In this document: positions 1 to 11,432 of the stretch, one piece after another
Numbering within the stretch: position 1 is the first letter of the stretch
Layout: every line of letters starts with the position of its first letter
Assembly (NCBI GenBank): GCA_949987565.1
Contig: OX465118.1
Coordinates: 8,183,564-8,247,563, forward strand
Origin: Luidia sarsii
Taxonomy: Eukaryota > Echinodermata > Asteroidea > Paxillosida > Luidiidae
Direction: 5' to 3'
DNA length: 64,000 nucleotides
Made by a program: the position numbers and the translations under genes
The notes under the pieces: generated by a model
The model's database searches: none
What the model was told of the DNA's origin: nothing
The model's input: only the letters and a program-made list of their open reading frames with translations

Positions 1-18
1 AAGGAGGAAGGGGGGACA

Positions 19-218
19 NNNNNNNNNNNNNNNNNNNNNNNNNNNNNNNNNNNNNNNNNNNNNNNNNNNNNNNNNNNNNNNNNNNNNNNNNNNNNNNNNN
101 NNNNNNNNNNNNNNNNNNNNNNNNNNNNNNNNNNNNNNNNNNNNNNNNNNNNNNNNNNNNNNNNNNNNNNNNNNNNNNNNNNNNNNNNNNNNNNNNNNNN
201 NNNNNNNNNNNNNNNNNN
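19..218. other. Assembly gap (200 N)
   Basis: An unbroken run of 200 N. The round length suggests a placeholder rather than a measured gap size. The gap at 27350-27549 has the same length. Confidence 0.99.
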
Positions 219-2270
219 GTTGTGCTGCTCAAGTGTGAAGATATACCCAGCATGAACAGTCGTTTGAACGAGGGTTCTGAGGACTTGCATGGGACTGTTA
301 TGTATTGAATAGCAAAGCATGTTTCATGGCTGGTTACCTGATTTATCAAGCAAGGAATCTCGTGCTCAACTTGGTGCTTACACTCCGAGCTGAGCTCGAC
401 CTCGCCTCGTTTAAAATAGTCAGCTCGCCAACGGCAGGCCTATCAGGAGTCGTTACTGAAGTGCCAGTCAAGAGTGGCGCCAGACATTTTACGAGACTCA
501 TGATAAGCAACAGTGCATACAGTACAGACCAGCGCTATGAATGTGCGCCGGCTCTTCTGATGATAACCCGAACGGAATGCTTGCTGTAGTGTTGGAGGTG
601 TGGGGAGCATTCACTGGAAGTTGCGCCATTGATACGCTCAGCCCCTTATTCCCTCCATTCGTTGCCGAGTCAGGATATTATGTATGCGACCCATCTGCTG
701 GGCAGTGCTCTGCATGCTGCAAATATAAGCGGGAGCAGGCGACCATTTTCGTTTCGAATGGAGATTGTCTGTGCCACATGCACGCCGGAAAGACGCTGAA
801 AAACACGCGTGCACTTCAAGCCGGCTCTCTCCGGGGTAAGGTAGGCCGATTACGGCCATTCTGTATACACTCTTGAGGGTAGTACTTGCTGGAGGCCCCA
901 TCCCAGTGCAGGCAGCTCACTATTCGGGAAGGCCTCGGGCCCTTAACGCCGCGTATAGCTCAGACGATAGAGCGACGTAGCTTAGAGGGAGGGCACACCA
1001 TTTAACAAAGTGCCCAATATCCGGACATTCCAAATTTGAGAAATTACTTACTCGTCGTGAAGTTTGTAGTGGTATCAGACATTCCGTGAATTTAGCGGTC
1101 GAAAATCTTCGAGAAAACAGGAAATGTGTTGAATTTCCAACGATCATTTTTACAAATACCGTCTTCAAAATCTGAAAAAAATGTAGCATTTAATTTCGTT
1201 TCCACAGTTTTTCTCATGACACGGTTGACGGATTGAGCCAAAAATTATCGTAGGTGTGTTATTTTATGTAGGCTATACGTTGAGTTTTAACAAAGTATGG
1301 AAACAATTATTTGACCTTCGAAACCTTTAAACCGCATGGCACAAGACTCAAAAATCCCCCTTGCCAAAGCTGCTTCGCCCTTTGATGTGTCAGTCTGAGG
1401 CATTTCCCCCGTTTCCCCCCTTTTTGGTTAACTTCAATTCCATCAGCGCAGTTTGGGCACTTAGAGGTGACAGAATCCACCGCGGCAGATTTTTCCTTTT
1501 TTCTTCTTCAAGAGACCCGTGATGGAAAGGTATTCAAGTGACGGCGATAGCGCGAAAGGTCTCTGGTATTGCACCGGCGGCCATTATTTGAAATGATGTA
1601 CCCAAACCCACCAGCCATCCATGCACGGTCGGGGGTTGGACGGAGAGCTGGCAGACACGCACACACAGCAGCAGGGCCAAGAAAGCTGCACCCAGACCAA
1701 AACCTGCTGCAGCTCATTGTGCGGAACGCTCAGATCGAGATGGAGGGCGGGAACCCGTTTTTTTATACCTCCTTCCCGTCATCGATAGCGAAGCGTCGAG
1801 TCTTTTTTTTTTTCGTTTTCGTTATCCAGATTGGCCTAACGTTTGACATGTTTCCGCCTCCTCTCTACCCCTCCTCATCCCTCCTAACGCCTCCCCGGGA
1901 ATACCCGCGGCCCTGCCGGTTGCTCGACCGCCCCGGGCCCGTCTCGGTGATATGACCGAGGACAAGACAGGATATTACGGATGGTGTGGGTAGACTGTGG
2001 AGGGAGGGAAGGAAGGAGGGTTTGTGGGGCAGGGGGGCTTTACTCGCCTGCTCGCATGCAAGGAAGCATCTATATACAAAATGTATATCACAGGGGATGG
2101 CTCCATGATCACCCCCGGAGCTCAACCCCCTCCCCCCTACCTCCCCCGTTGCACGCTCTGCTGAGGATTACTTCACAACTGATTGGGCCTGCTGACTGAT
2201 GACATGACCCTATACCGCACCCAAAGAGTGGCCCCGCCTTGCCCCGCCCCTTCCCCATATACCGTAACCA
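219..2270. other. Non-coding stretch, nothing recognised
   Basis: Mixed-composition unique-looking DNA with several short open frames, none of which resembles a known protein or has convincing splice sites. There are short pyrimidine-rich or G-rich patches near 1740-1830 and 1855-2150. A tRNA A-box-like string lies near 954-974 but has no B box at the expected distance. Confidence 0.5.
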
Positions 2271-2275
2271 GTCCG

Positions 2276-2424
2276 CGATATTTTTTTTCCCGTACCACAT
2301 ATTCGCTATGGGCCCATATGTTTATGCACAAACAAAGTGTGAAGAATTGAGTCCCAGGTCACTCAGATTGTTCGCTTACGTTGTATTCGCTGTGCAGAAG
2401 GCATTATTGGCTTTGCAGAAAGCA
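2276..2424 (+). repeat. Partial copy of the CGTACCACATATTCGC terminal-inverted-repeat element
   Basis: The left end (CGTACCACATATTCGCTATG, then a GTTTATGCACAAAC-like block) is followed by the internal part of the element, with about two diverged units of the 21-bp TTCGCTGTGCAGAAAG motif. The right half is missing. A nearly complete copy lies at 3268-3525 and an array-bearing copy at 63297-63950. It is a non-autonomous repeat with no coding capacity visible. Confidence 0.7.
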
Positions 2425-2537
2425 GTGTCCTACATTTTCGTAGGGGGAGATACATCCAGGGCAGGACTATTATAACAGTGGCCTTCGTGTCTGATTGCCG
2501 CTACAAAATAACAAGTTTTAGCCCCCGCCCCGGTATA

Positions 2538-2669
2538 GATAGTCAACTATCAGGAATAGTCGACTATCGGGGATAGTCGACTATCAGGGATAGTCGACTA
2601 TCGGGGATAGTCGACTATCAGGGATAGTCGACTATCGGGGATAGTCGACTATCAGGGATAGTCGACTAT
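2538..2669. repeat. 17-bp palindromic tandem array
   Basis: Eight copies of a 17-bp unit carrying the 14-bp perfect palindrome GATAGTCGACTATC; copy starts are 2539, 2556, 2573, 2590, 2607, 2624, 2641 and 2658. The base after the palindrome alternates A and G from copy to copy, so the real repeat period is a 34-bp dimer. The first copy has one substitution (GTCAAC for GTCGAC). The array ends 89 bp before the tRNA gene. Confidence 0.92.
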
Positions 2670-2758
2670 TTTGCATTCTTTTATCTATGATTGCTCCTGG
2701 CTCGACTGGTAGACCTTATCACAACAATACCATATCTGCAGGGATGAAACTCCATCGG

Positions 2759-2840
2759 GGTAGCGTGGCCGAGCGGTCTAAGGCGCTGGTTTAAGGCACC
2801 AGTCATTTCGATGGCGTGGGTTCGAATCCCACCGCTGCCA
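2759..2840 (+). tRNA. tRNA-Leu (anticodon UAA)
   Basis: An intact 82-nt tRNA gene that decodes UUA leucine codons. The seven-base acceptor stem GGTAGCG pairs with CGCTGCC (one G-U), followed by discriminator A, with no encoded CCA. The A box is TGGCCGAGCGGTC, the anticodon arm reads CTGGT-TTAAGGC-ACCAG with UAA in the loop, and the long variable arm is typical of class II leucine tRNAs. The B box is GGTTCGAATCC. A run of eight T starts at 2844, as expected for an RNA polymerase III stop. No intron is present. Confidence 0.96.
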
Positions 2841-2843
2841 GGA

Positions 2844-2851
2844 TTTTTTTT
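2844..2851 (+). terminator. RNA polymerase III terminator of the tRNA gene
   Basis: Eight consecutive T on the coding strand, four bases past the discriminator base of tRNA-Leu. This is the canonical Pol III stop signal. Confidence 0.85.
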
Positions 2852-3267
2852 ATTCACTTTTCAGGTACATGTAGTTCATCTAAAATCACCTTATGAATTT
2901 CATGCGATTACGCAGACCAAATTGTGCCATTTTTCTTTTTTTTTTCTTTTTCGGTTAGAGTAGCCCATCTACTCCTCCGCCTTTCTTACCACACAGACTA
3001 TTAGATATTTTCATTACGCACACCTTTAAGATATATTGGTACTTTGTATACAATGAAGACTTCTGATTAACTCGGCCAATCAAACCTAGCAGTTGGGTGA
3101 CTAATAATAAAAGTGAACGAGTAAACAACAGGTAGGATACCGCGTAACTACCGCGCGTGATGTAGACTGTTCCCTCATAACCCGTAGGTCCGTGTTGAAC
3201 GTATGCTACCATGCCATTGTTTTGTGTGCATTTCCCAATTCGGTATGCATAGCTGATGTCCGTGCAG

Positions 3268-3525
3268 GGATTTGTTTCCGTACCACATATTCGCTATGGG
3301 CCCATATGTTTGTGCACAAACTATTTACGGGGTGGGGGACAAAGGAGAGGGGAGGGGGTTGTATCGGTTGAAGTTAAAGCTAGGGATAGGCTTTCTGCAC
3401 AGCCAATACAACGTACGTGAACAATCTGAGTGACCTGGACTGAATTCTTCACACTTTGTTTGTGCACAAACATACAGGGGTATATGGGCCTATAGCGAAT
3501 AATATGCGGTACGGAAAAAATATCG
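3268..3525 (-). mobile_element. Non-autonomous element with about 50-bp terminal inverted repeats
   Basis: The left end at 3268-3320 (TTTCCGTACCACATATTCGC and onward to GTTTGTGCACAAAC) reappears as an imperfect reverse complement at 3458-3517, giving a stem of about 50 bp. The interior, read on the minus strand, holds a single TTGGCTGTGCAGAAAGCC motif, which is expanded to 21 copies in the relative at 63297-63950. No open frame of note, so I read it as a MITE-like element. No clear target duplication was found. Confidence 0.7.
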
Positions 3526-3711
3526 CCTCCGGGAACATCGATACGTGCACAGCGCGGACTGGTTAGAAATATATCTATTTTTAATTTCTGGTTCCACTGC
3601 CATTTTCTAGTCGAGCCCGGGATTATATCTGGAAGCTTGGGCTGATTGGACATCTCCGATTACAGTCGGCTGAAGGGCAAATGCTTTCTAACCACAATAG
3701 TCCTAAACTCA

Positions 3712-4107
3712 CTAGAGAGAGTGGGAGAGAGAAGAGAGAGAGAGATGGGAGAAGGAGGGAGATGGAGAGAGGGAGGAGGAGAGAGAGGGAGAAAGAGGAA
3801 GGTGGAGAGAGGGAAAGGGGAGAGAGAGAGAGAGAAGAGAGAAGAGAGAAGAGAGAAGAGAGAGAGAGTGAGAGAGAGAGGGGGAGAGAGAGATGGGAGA
3901 AGGAGGGAGATGGAGAGAGAGAGGAGAGAGAGGGAGAAAGAGGAAGATGGAGGGGGAGAGAGGGAGAGGGAGAGGGGAGAGAGAGAGAGAGAGGGAGGGA
4001 GAGAGAGATGGTAGAAGGAGGGAGATGGAGAGAGAGAGGAGAGAGAGGGAGAAAGAGGCAGGTGGAGGGAGGAAGAGGGAGAGGGAGAGGTAGATAGATA
4101 GAGAAAT

Positions 4108-4139
<32 letters not shown>

Positions 4140-4195
4140 GGAAAGAGAGGGAGAGGGAGAGAGAGAGATAGAGAGAGAGAGGGATGAGAGAGAGC
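3712..4195. repeat. GA-rich polypurine tract
   Basis: About 480 bp of almost pure purine on the + strand, mainly GAGAGA and GGGAGA. Longer blocks are reused (AGATGGGAGAAGGAGGGAGATGG-like segments near 3743, 3892 and 4007). Open frames on both strands are repeat artefacts (Arg/Glu/Gly or Ser/Leu). Confidence 0.95.
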
Positions 4196-4199
4196 GATG

Positions 4200-5137
4200 T
4201 TTATATCAGTGGCTTTTCTAGTGAGAAAGGTCATGCCATTAAGATCGTGACGTCATTCTTTAAAAGGAGGCATCCCGCTACGATAAAAATACCAGATCCT
4301 TTTTTGAGACCTGCATAATTATTCTGATCGTTGAAGTCGGTAACAACAAGTTTGCAACAATGTTGTGAATTTCTAAAGGCTGTATAGGTCTATAATCTTG
4401 TTTAATTCCTTTCTTGTCAATCTAAACAACATGTAGAGGCTATGATATTCCGATCCTAGCGGGACCTTTCTCAAAGGCTGAATTATCCTGTCAAGCTGTA
4501 TTGACGATTCGTGACGATTCTGAAGCCACTAGAGAATCGTGTGCCGCGTAGGTAAACGAGTTCGTCTAGGGAGGAATACGAAAGTGCTAAACTTAATATA
4601 AGTCCACGTCGGTTCCTGCACACAATCGCTGCACCAAGCTCCTTTCGCGGGAGCGTGACGTTGCATGACGTCATAGAACCGCGGCCCTGGGAGGGGAGGG
4701 GAAACGAGATGAAAACGTGTTTGATTTCTGGCAAAGCGCCGTGCGTTCAGCACCGGTATTGACGTCACGGACTCCCACGGTGATTCGTAGTCGGCAATAC
4801 GGTCCGTCCATTAGGCTTCGAAGCGACCAAATTGCATGGAGATTAACAATGACTATCTTTTTTTCCCCCCAACCCTTCTCCGTCGCTGCAATCCACTATT
4901 TACATTTTGCTGTCTACTATTTACTTTGAATCGTGGCTGAATGCGTTGAATGTGCGTCCAGACGTACGGTTAGATACCCAACTCGCACCGGGTAGGCCTA
5001 TACCTTTCAGTTTACACGACCGCCGCACTGGGGTTTCTGAATAATGTTCCATCAAACAATCGGTAACAATTGTGAAATAAAATCAGTTAGAATTCACTGT
5101 GTGTATGTACGTACAATCGAGTCAAACCTGGTACAAT
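4200..5137. other. Non-coding stretch with a foldback-family fragment
   Basis: Mixed-composition DNA. At 4441-4479 there is a fragment of the foldback family described at 8993 (CGATCCTAGCGGGACCTTTCTCAAAGGC-like). No gene recognised in the remainder. Confidence 0.5.
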
Positions 5138-5236
5138 CAGACGTCTGTGTGGCTTTTGTCATGCTGCCTATTGTTTTGTGGTAGGCTGAAAAAGAGTCTT
5201 TTGTTTAAAATTCAGTGGTGCCCGGATTCGGAGGGC
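5138..5236 (+). repeat. Dispersed repeat R, copy 1
   Basis: Aligns over about 100 bp with 34475-34580 and in part with 40478-40623. Shared blocks include GACGTCTGTGTG, TTGTGGTAGGCTGA, GTCTTTTGTTTAAAA and GTGGTGCCCGGATTCGGAGG. It is an interspersed repeat of unknown class. Confidence 0.7.
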
Positions 5237-6308
5237 AGGAGAATGTTGACGACCAGAGCACACTGGTCGAAACGTCGAGTTACCACTCAGGTTCTTTTCA
5301 GAACCACACCTCTTCCTTTAAGAGACTTTACACATGGTGTCACCGCAAACCTTTCTATATTGTTGGTATATATTTCTGCCAAAGACTGCAGCCTGAGAGG
5401 GGAAAGGCTGCCGTAATGTCAGGCCCCGCTTTTTTTTTTAGTTTCATCGGCCGAAGGACTGCTGCTGTCAAGAGAGGGACTCTGAGGTAGCACTGCCTGG
5501 CCAAGGTTGGGTCATCTACTCGAGGGCTTGACGGAACTCAGCTAATCCGTCCGGGAGTATATACGGGAGGAGCACCCCCGTATCTCAGTACAGATAGCCA
5601 TCGGTGGGATTGCACAGCTTTTAAATCCTCTTACGGACTGTACTGCCGCCACCGCCGCTGCTGAGAGGGACGTAGACCGGGGAGGGTGAGGCGAAATGAG
5701 GGCTCCTTGTATCCGAACCCCTGGGGAGGAAGACAGGGGGGGGGGCTCTGTGCGTCCCGTGTGACGGTCGGTCATGGGGGAATACACCTCTCGATGAAAA
5801 ACACATCTGCCAATTTTCATAATAAAGAGTGGCCTAAATATTTGCCAACACATTAAAGAACCTTGCCGTCGACCCTTGAGTTCCATTAAGGGCGCCCGGC
5901 TCTTGTGTGCGCAGGAGGGAGGCAAGATATGGACAATCTTAATTTCGAGGAAAAGTCTCATTCCTTCACTCGGCCAAAGTCACATCCCTCTTGACACCCA
6001 CACACACACCTTTCGTCTCCGTGAGGTGCCGAAGTCTGCTTGTACTAGGTTTGATATCTTTTTCTTCACCACCCTCGCACTGCAAATATGTGTTAAGGCC
6101 GGACTATGATTACCCAGCTGAGTGCAAACACGTAGAAGGGATGCACCAGTGAAGATCTTGTCGTTCACCATGATACGCCCGATGCTTTTTTTATTTCCCC
6201 GGCACTTTTTCCCCTCGCTGCACGTCTCTGTGTGCGAGAACCGTCAATGCATTAGACGTGTGCAGGCGCTTTTTCTTTGCTTTGGGCCACTCGTACACAA
6301 GTTGATCC
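5237..6308. other. Non-coding stretch, nothing recognised
   Basis: Mixed sequence. The string GGTGTCACCGCAAAC near 5338 recurs near 19691 and 38300, so part of this stretch belongs to another dispersed repeat. Minus-strand open frames at 5542-5961 look like chance frames. Confidence 0.45.
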
Positions 6309-7070
6309 CCTGTCTCTCTATCTCTCTGCCTTTCTGCCTCTGTCTCCCTGTCTCCCTGCCTCTCTGCCTCTCTGCCTCTCTGCCTCCCTGCCTCTCTGCC
6401 TCTCTGCCTCTCTGCCTCTCTGCCTCTCTGCCTCTCTGCCTCTCTGCCTCTCTGCCTCTCTGCCTCTCTGCCTCTCTGCCTCTCTGCCTCTCTGCCTCTC
6501 TGCCTGTCAGCCTCTCTGCCTCTCTGCCTCTCTGCCTCTCTGCCTCTCTGCCTCTCTGCCTCTCTGTCGCTCTGCCTCTCTGTCTCTCTGTCTTTCTGCC
6601 TCTCTGCCTCTCTGCCTCTCTGCCTCTCTGCCTCTCTGCCTCTCTGCCTCTCTGCCTCTCTGCCTCTCTGCCTCTCTGCCTCTCTGCCTTTCTATATCAC
6701 CGGCTAATTGCCCCATATCCCTCCGTCTCCCTCTACCCCCCTCTCTCCCTATCTGTCTCTCCACCTTTACCAGTCTCTGTTTCTGTCTGTGTATTTTACT
6801 CTGCCCCTCTGTCTGTCTCTCTCAGCCTCCCAGTTTATCTATGTGTCTCTCTCTATCTGCGCTCATGTCTGTGTCTCTGTCTATCTGCGTGTCTATCGTC
6901 TGTCCGTCTGTCTATCTCCCAGTTCCCCTGTTCGTTTCTGTTCCTCTGTCTCCCTTTCACTCGGCTTATCTCGTTGTCTCCGTCTCTATTCGTCATTCTT
7001 TTCCCCTGTCTCCACCTCCTTCCCTCTCTTCCTCTTCTCCCCCCGTCTCTCTCTCTCTCTCTCTCTTTCA
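6309..7070. repeat. CT-rich tract with an 8-bp TGCCTCTC array
   Basis: The core at about 6356-6690 is a near-perfect array of the octamer TGCCTCTC (about 40 copies), grading into looser TCTGTCTC and TCCCTC pyrimidine DNA to 7070. Open frames of more than 300 codons here read Leu-Cys-Leu-Ser-Ala repeats and are not genes. Confidence 0.96.
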
Positions 7071-7435
7071 TATTCTCGGTCCCCAACCACTTGCAACCAA
7101 TTTCTCCTCCCTGCCCTCTCCACGGAGCGGCTCGCACCACTCTCACACCTCATGTAATCGTATTGTCGTCAGCTCGCCCCCGGGTGTTTTCTTCTGTCAT
7201 CTAGAAAGGGCCTTCAAGACGCGAGCGAGTGGATGCTGCCAACGATACGTCCGAAATAGGCAAGCTACAAAGTAAAAAAAAAAAAAGTATCCAAATTGCC
7301 TAGCAAGATTGAAAGGCTTCCCTTTTTTCCCATTATGCGTGGGGATCATTCTTTCGATTGAGCGCAGCAATCGCCAGCACACACATATTGCTCCTAAATG
7401 CCGGCATATCATGGTCATGGCTCTGATTTTGTCTG

Positions 7436-8092
7436 TGACTCTTTCTGTCTCTCTTCGTCTATCTCTTTCCCTCTCTCTTTCTGTATATCGCTTCTTTTTA
7501 TCTGTCTGTCTCTCTCCCTCTCTCCAATTGTCTTCCTCCGTCTTTTCCTCCCTCCTATCTCATCCCTTTCTCCCTCCCTCCCTCCCTCCCTCCTTCCCTC
7601 CCTCCCCTCCCTCCCTCCCTCCCCTCCCTCCTCTCCCTCCGTCTCTCCGTCCCTCCGTCCGTCCCTCCGTCCCTCCGTCTGTCCCTCCGCTCCTCCCTCC
7701 GTCCCTCCGTCCGTCCCTCCGTCCGTCCGTCCCTCCGTCCCTCCCTCCGTCCGTCTGTCCCTCCCTCCCTCCCTCCCTCCCTCCCTCCCTCCGTACCTCC
7801 GTCCGTCCCTCCGTCCGTCCCTCCGTCCCTCCCTCCGTCCCTCCCTCCGTCCCTCCCTCCGTCCCTCCGTCCCTCCCTCCGTCCCTCCCTCCGTCCCTCC
7901 CTCCGTCCCTCCCTCCGTCCCTCCCTCCGTCCCTCCCTCCGTCCCTCCCTCCGTCCCTCCCTCCGTCCCTCCCTCCGTCCCTCCCTCCGTCCCTCCCTCC
8001 CCCTCCCTCCCTCGCTCGCTCCCTCCCTCCCTCCCTCGCCCCCTCCCTCCCTCCCTCTCTTCCTCCTCTCTCCATCATTTTGAATAAGGGAG
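7436..8092. repeat. CCTCCGTC polypyrimidine array
   Basis: Pure pyrimidine plus interspersed G, passing from CCCTCC into a 12-bp unit CCGTCCCTCCCT that is very regular from about 7840 to 7998. The complementary strand is G-rich (GGGAGG) and may form non-B structures. Confidence 0.96.
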
Positions 8093-8109
8093 CCGGCCCC
8101 AGATTCAGG

Positions 8110-8375
8110 TAGCAATCTACATCTCTCTATCTCTCTATCTGTTTGTCTTCCTGTCTCTGTCTCTATCGTTGTGTCCGTCTCTCTTCACCTCTATTTCCAC
8201 CCCATTATCCACCTCCGTCTCTCTATTCCTCCCCTCTCTCTCCCTCTCCCTCCCTCTCTCCAACCCCCTCTCCATCTTTCCCTCTCTTTCTCTCCGCTCT
8301 CTCTTTCTTTCTGCTCTCTTGTCATTCTCCGCCTCTCTTTCTCTTTCTGTCTCCTCGCTCACATTTGTCTCTCCA
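8110..8375. repeat. CT-rich tract
   Basis: Irregular TCTCTC/TCCCTC DNA that continues the pyrimidine block after a short unique interval. Confidence 0.9.
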
Positions 8376-8729
8376 TGTCCCTCATTAAAAGCTCATCATC
8401 GGTTGGAGAAAAAAAGAAAAAGGAGCCTTGGCCCAGATACAGGGCCGCTTATGAGCTCACTTTACTGCAAATAATGCCGTTATAGACCCCGTAATGGATT
8501 ATGCGCGCTTCGTATGGCGCTCCGTGTTTTATTCCGCTCTCTGTTTTCCGCAGCGCGCTCGGCCAAGCCGAAATCATTGACGATTTACATCGGGTACGAT
8601 AATATTGTCCCTGGTCATTAAAGCGCGGTTGGGCCTGCATTAGTACGTCCGTTACTTGGACCGTAATTGCTCCCATTTAAGAAAAGACAAGTCATCCGTG
8701 CACGCTGTTTCCCCTCCCTGGTGTTCAGG

Positions 8730-8947
8730 CACAGTTGAGGTGCATCCCTACGGCTGTGCACTGGGTCAAAATCTCTCGGAGATAGCTGGTCTCAAACTGT
8801 GGAACTCTCTCATGAGGAATGCTTCTTCTGTCGTTATCTTTAGGAATCGTCTCAAAACATCTCTGTTCTCATCACCCGCGTCTTGTATATATACGGCGCT
8901 TTGATCTGTTCAATCTGTAAGAGCACTTTATAACTATACTCGTTATT

Positions 8948-8981
<34 letters not shown>

Positions 8982-8983
8982 CA
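8730..8983 (+). mobile_element. 5'-truncated non-LTR retrotransposon 3' end (CR1/L2-like)
   Basis: The frame ending at 8904 carries the pattern LWNSL...A-S...FRNRLKTSLF, which is the usual C-terminal tail of the reverse transcriptase ORF in CR1/L2-type elements. After the stop comes GCGCTTTGA and AGAGCACTTTATAA-like sequence and then an (ATT)n tail at 8942-8981, also typical of this group. Only the last part of the element is present. The clade is inferred; the retrotransposon origin is fairly clear. Confidence 0.8.
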
Positions 8984-8992
8984 GGTGATATA

Positions 8993-9146
8993 CAAAATTG
9001 TTGCAAACTGCTTACTGACTAAAATTACCAAAATGTAAATCTTAAAATTTAGTGGGCCTGACGTTTCGATCCTAGCAGGAACTTTCTCTGCCTTTGAGAA
9101 AGGTCCTGCTATGATCGAAACGTCAGGTCCACTAAATTTTAAGATT
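8993..9146 (+). mobile_element. Foldback element, family F, copy 1
   Basis: Positions 9038-9089 and 9096-9146 are imperfect reverse complements of about 51 bp separated by 6 bases, sharing GGGCCTGACGTTTCGATCCT and its complement. The outer left arm (TTGCAAACTGCTTACTGACT, then ACCAAAATGTAAATC) has no partner here but is matched by the right arm of copy 2 at 32478-32670. The element follows directly after the (ATT)n tail of a retrotransposon. It has no coding capacity. Confidence 0.85.
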
Positions 9147-9753
9147 ATTATTACAGTTTAGAAGGGACGTAGGGATCGGGAGGTCTTGGGTGTGTGCATT
9201 TCTATGTTGGCCTCTTCAGCCTCGGAATGTTCGCCCCGAGGTGCATACCAACGCCGCGGTCCCAGCAAGGAAACGCGGTCGGAAACTCAGACGGGCACTT
9301 AATTTCGCAGCAACAATAACGTCTCCATTCAGTCCAACCAACCAACCCCCCCTCCCCACTTAACCCTGTTTTCTGCTTGTATTGAAAATGTCTTTAAAAA
9401 AAGGAGTGCCGTTCAATTGTGTTTAGGATATCGGTGCTTGCACTGTATAAACGAACTGCACCTCATGCACTTCTGCAATGGCACATATTTGTCCCAGAAT
9501 CATGAACACTTGAGGCACCTACTGTACTACATGCACATGAAATACTATAGCTCAAGCACATGTGGCATTGTAATCACTTGAGCAAAAGTCGGATGAGGTG
9601 CATGAAGTGCTTCATGTACAACAACATCTCCCTATTTACTGTACCTCAAGCACATGGAGTGAAAGTGAGCATCACCTCGTGCGCATGTATCGTGCACCAT
9701 GTGCCTCAACATACTTCATCCATATGCATGATGTGAGCACCGTTTTTACAGTG
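9147..9753. other. Non-coding stretch leading into the 87-bp repeat
   Basis: Mixed sequence. An isolated partial unit of the following minisatellite (GTGCCGTTCAATTGTG, TTAGGATATCGGTGCTTG) lies at about 9405-9441. Several CACATG and GCACTT-type strings recur irregularly between 9460 and 9730. Confidence 0.5.
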
Positions 9754-10312
9754 TGGGAACTGCCATATTTGTGGAAAAGTCACCAGACTGGACATTATGT
9801 TTGTGAAGGAGTGCAGTTCAATTTTTTCTCGGATGTTGGTGCTTGGGAACTGCCATATTTGTGGAAAAGTCACCAGAATGGACATTATGTTTTTGAAGGA
9901 GTGCAGTTAAATTTTGTTTTTGATATCGGTGCTTGGGAACTGCCATATTTGTGGAAAAGTCACCAGACTGGACATTATGTTAGTGCCGTTCAATTGTGTT
10001 TAGGATATCGGTGCTTGGGAACTGCCATATTTTTTTGTGGAAAAGTCACCAGAATGGATATTATGTTAGTGCTGTTCAATTTTGTTTTTGATATCGGTGC
10101 ATGGGAACTACCATATTTTTTTGTGGAAAAGTCACCAGAATGGACATTATGTTTGTGAAGGATTGCCGTTCAACTTTGTCTCGGATGTCGGTGCATGGGA
10201 ACTACCATATTTTGTGGAAAAGCCACCAGAATGGACATTATGTTAGTGCCGTTCAATTTTATTGTGGATATCGGTGCTTGGGAACTGCCATATTTTGTGT
10301 GTATTTTTTTTG
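9754..10312. repeat. Minisatellite, 82-94 bp unit, about 7 copies
   Basis: Units start with TGGGAACTGCCATATTTGTG at 9754, 9844, 9934, 10016, 10102, 10196 and 10279, so the period varies between 82 and 94 bp. Each unit holds GGAAAAGTCACCAGAATGGA and a TTCAATTTTG...GATATCGGTGC end. An open frame through the first copies gives repeated Glu-Leu-Pro-Tyr-Leu-Trp-Lys peptides, but the unit length is not kept as a multiple of three, which argues against coding. Confidence 0.9.
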
Positions 10313-10990
10313 CAATAGCTCTGAGGATGAAAACTTTACCTAAAGATGACCTTCCCGGTCGACTCGGTGGCATTTATCTAACCATGCAGACCCACAGGAT
10401 GGCACGGACAATTTTTTTGCCTTCTTTCTTTCTTTCTTTCTTCGATGATCAAATTTGGCCGTTTAATGTACCCTCACCGAAGCCAACGGCAATAATTATG
10501 ATGTCTATATTTTATTCAATGATGGCGGGGGGGGGCCTGGGGGGAAGAGTTTAATCAAATATACAGGGTCTGCGTGTTTTCGTGGTAAATTTTTGAAGAA
10601 ATGTCCAATTATTGTTGACCTTGAAGGATCCAGTGGAATACAGTGCCTATTTGAAATAATTAAGGAAAAAGGAATTTGTTTTGGTTCACTTCCACCAGTA
10701 TTGTCTGCACGTGTGGTGCGACACGCACGAAAAAGCAATGTTCACGTATCACGTATGCGTGGAACCAGCCACCGTACATGCTTATCTGACTGTTCAGGCA
10801 CCAGTTGAAGAGCACTAATTATTATGAAAAAATAATGCACCCTTTTTTTTGGGGGGGGGGAGGGGATGGGGCAGAATGTCTCGTAAGTGCAGGCAAACTT
10901 GAAATGAGAGGCTTGTTTCTCTGTGGGGTCCTTCCTCACTTCCTTCCCTGCCGACATTATGATTCATATTTAAAAATTGGCAACTGCACT

Positions 10991-11432
10991 GGAGGCAAGG
11001 TGGCGAGAGGAGGCGAGAGGAGGCGAGAGGAGGCGAGAGGAGGTGAGAGGAGGCGAGAGGAGGCGAGAAGAGGCGAGAGTAGGCGAGAGTAGGCAAGAGA
11101 AGGCGAGAAGAGGCAAAATTAGGCGAGAGTAGGCGAGAGTGGGCGAGAGGAGGCGAGAGGAGGCGAGAGGAGGCGAGAGGAGGCGAGAGGAGGCGAGAGG
11201 AGGCGAGAGTAGGCGAGAGTAGGCGAGAGTGGGCGAGAGGAGGCGAGAGGAGGCGAGAGGAGGCGAGAGGAGGCGAGAGGAGGCGAGAGTAGGCGAGAAG
11301 AGGCGAGAGGAGGCGAGAGGAGGCGAGAGGAGGCGAGAGTAGGCGAGAAGAGGCGAGAGGAGGAGAGAGGAGGCGAGATTAGGCGAGAGTAGGCAAGAGG
11401 AGGCGAGAGGAGGCGAGAGAAGACGAGGAGGA
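10991..11432. repeat. 10-bp GGCGAGAGGA array
   Basis: About 44 copies of a decamer AGGCGAGAGG with variants (AGGCGAGAGT, AGGCGAGAAG). Blocks of the GT-ending variant recur at intervals, suggesting amplification of longer blocks. Minus-strand frames read Leu-Ala-Ser-Ser-Arg-Leu-Leu-Ser-Pro-Pro and are repeat artefacts. Confidence 0.95.

Noticed and set aside
949..1010. tRNA-like A box (TAGCTCAGACGATAGAGCG)
   Set aside because: No B box at a suitable distance and no clover-leaf stems; perhaps a very old SINE trace.
2522..2670. CRISPR-like array
   Set aside because: The repeats are contiguous 17-bp units with no variable spacers, and the context is eukaryotic.
7309..8115. Long Pro/Ser and Gly/Arg/Glu frames on both strands
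   Set aside because: Produced by the CCTCCGTC array; no domain, no splice signals, and mirror frames on the other strand.
9598..10158. 186-codon frame with repeated Trp-Lys-Ser-His peptides
   Set aside because: Follows the 82-94 bp minisatellite, whose unit length is not kept divisible by three; no similarity to known proteins recognised.
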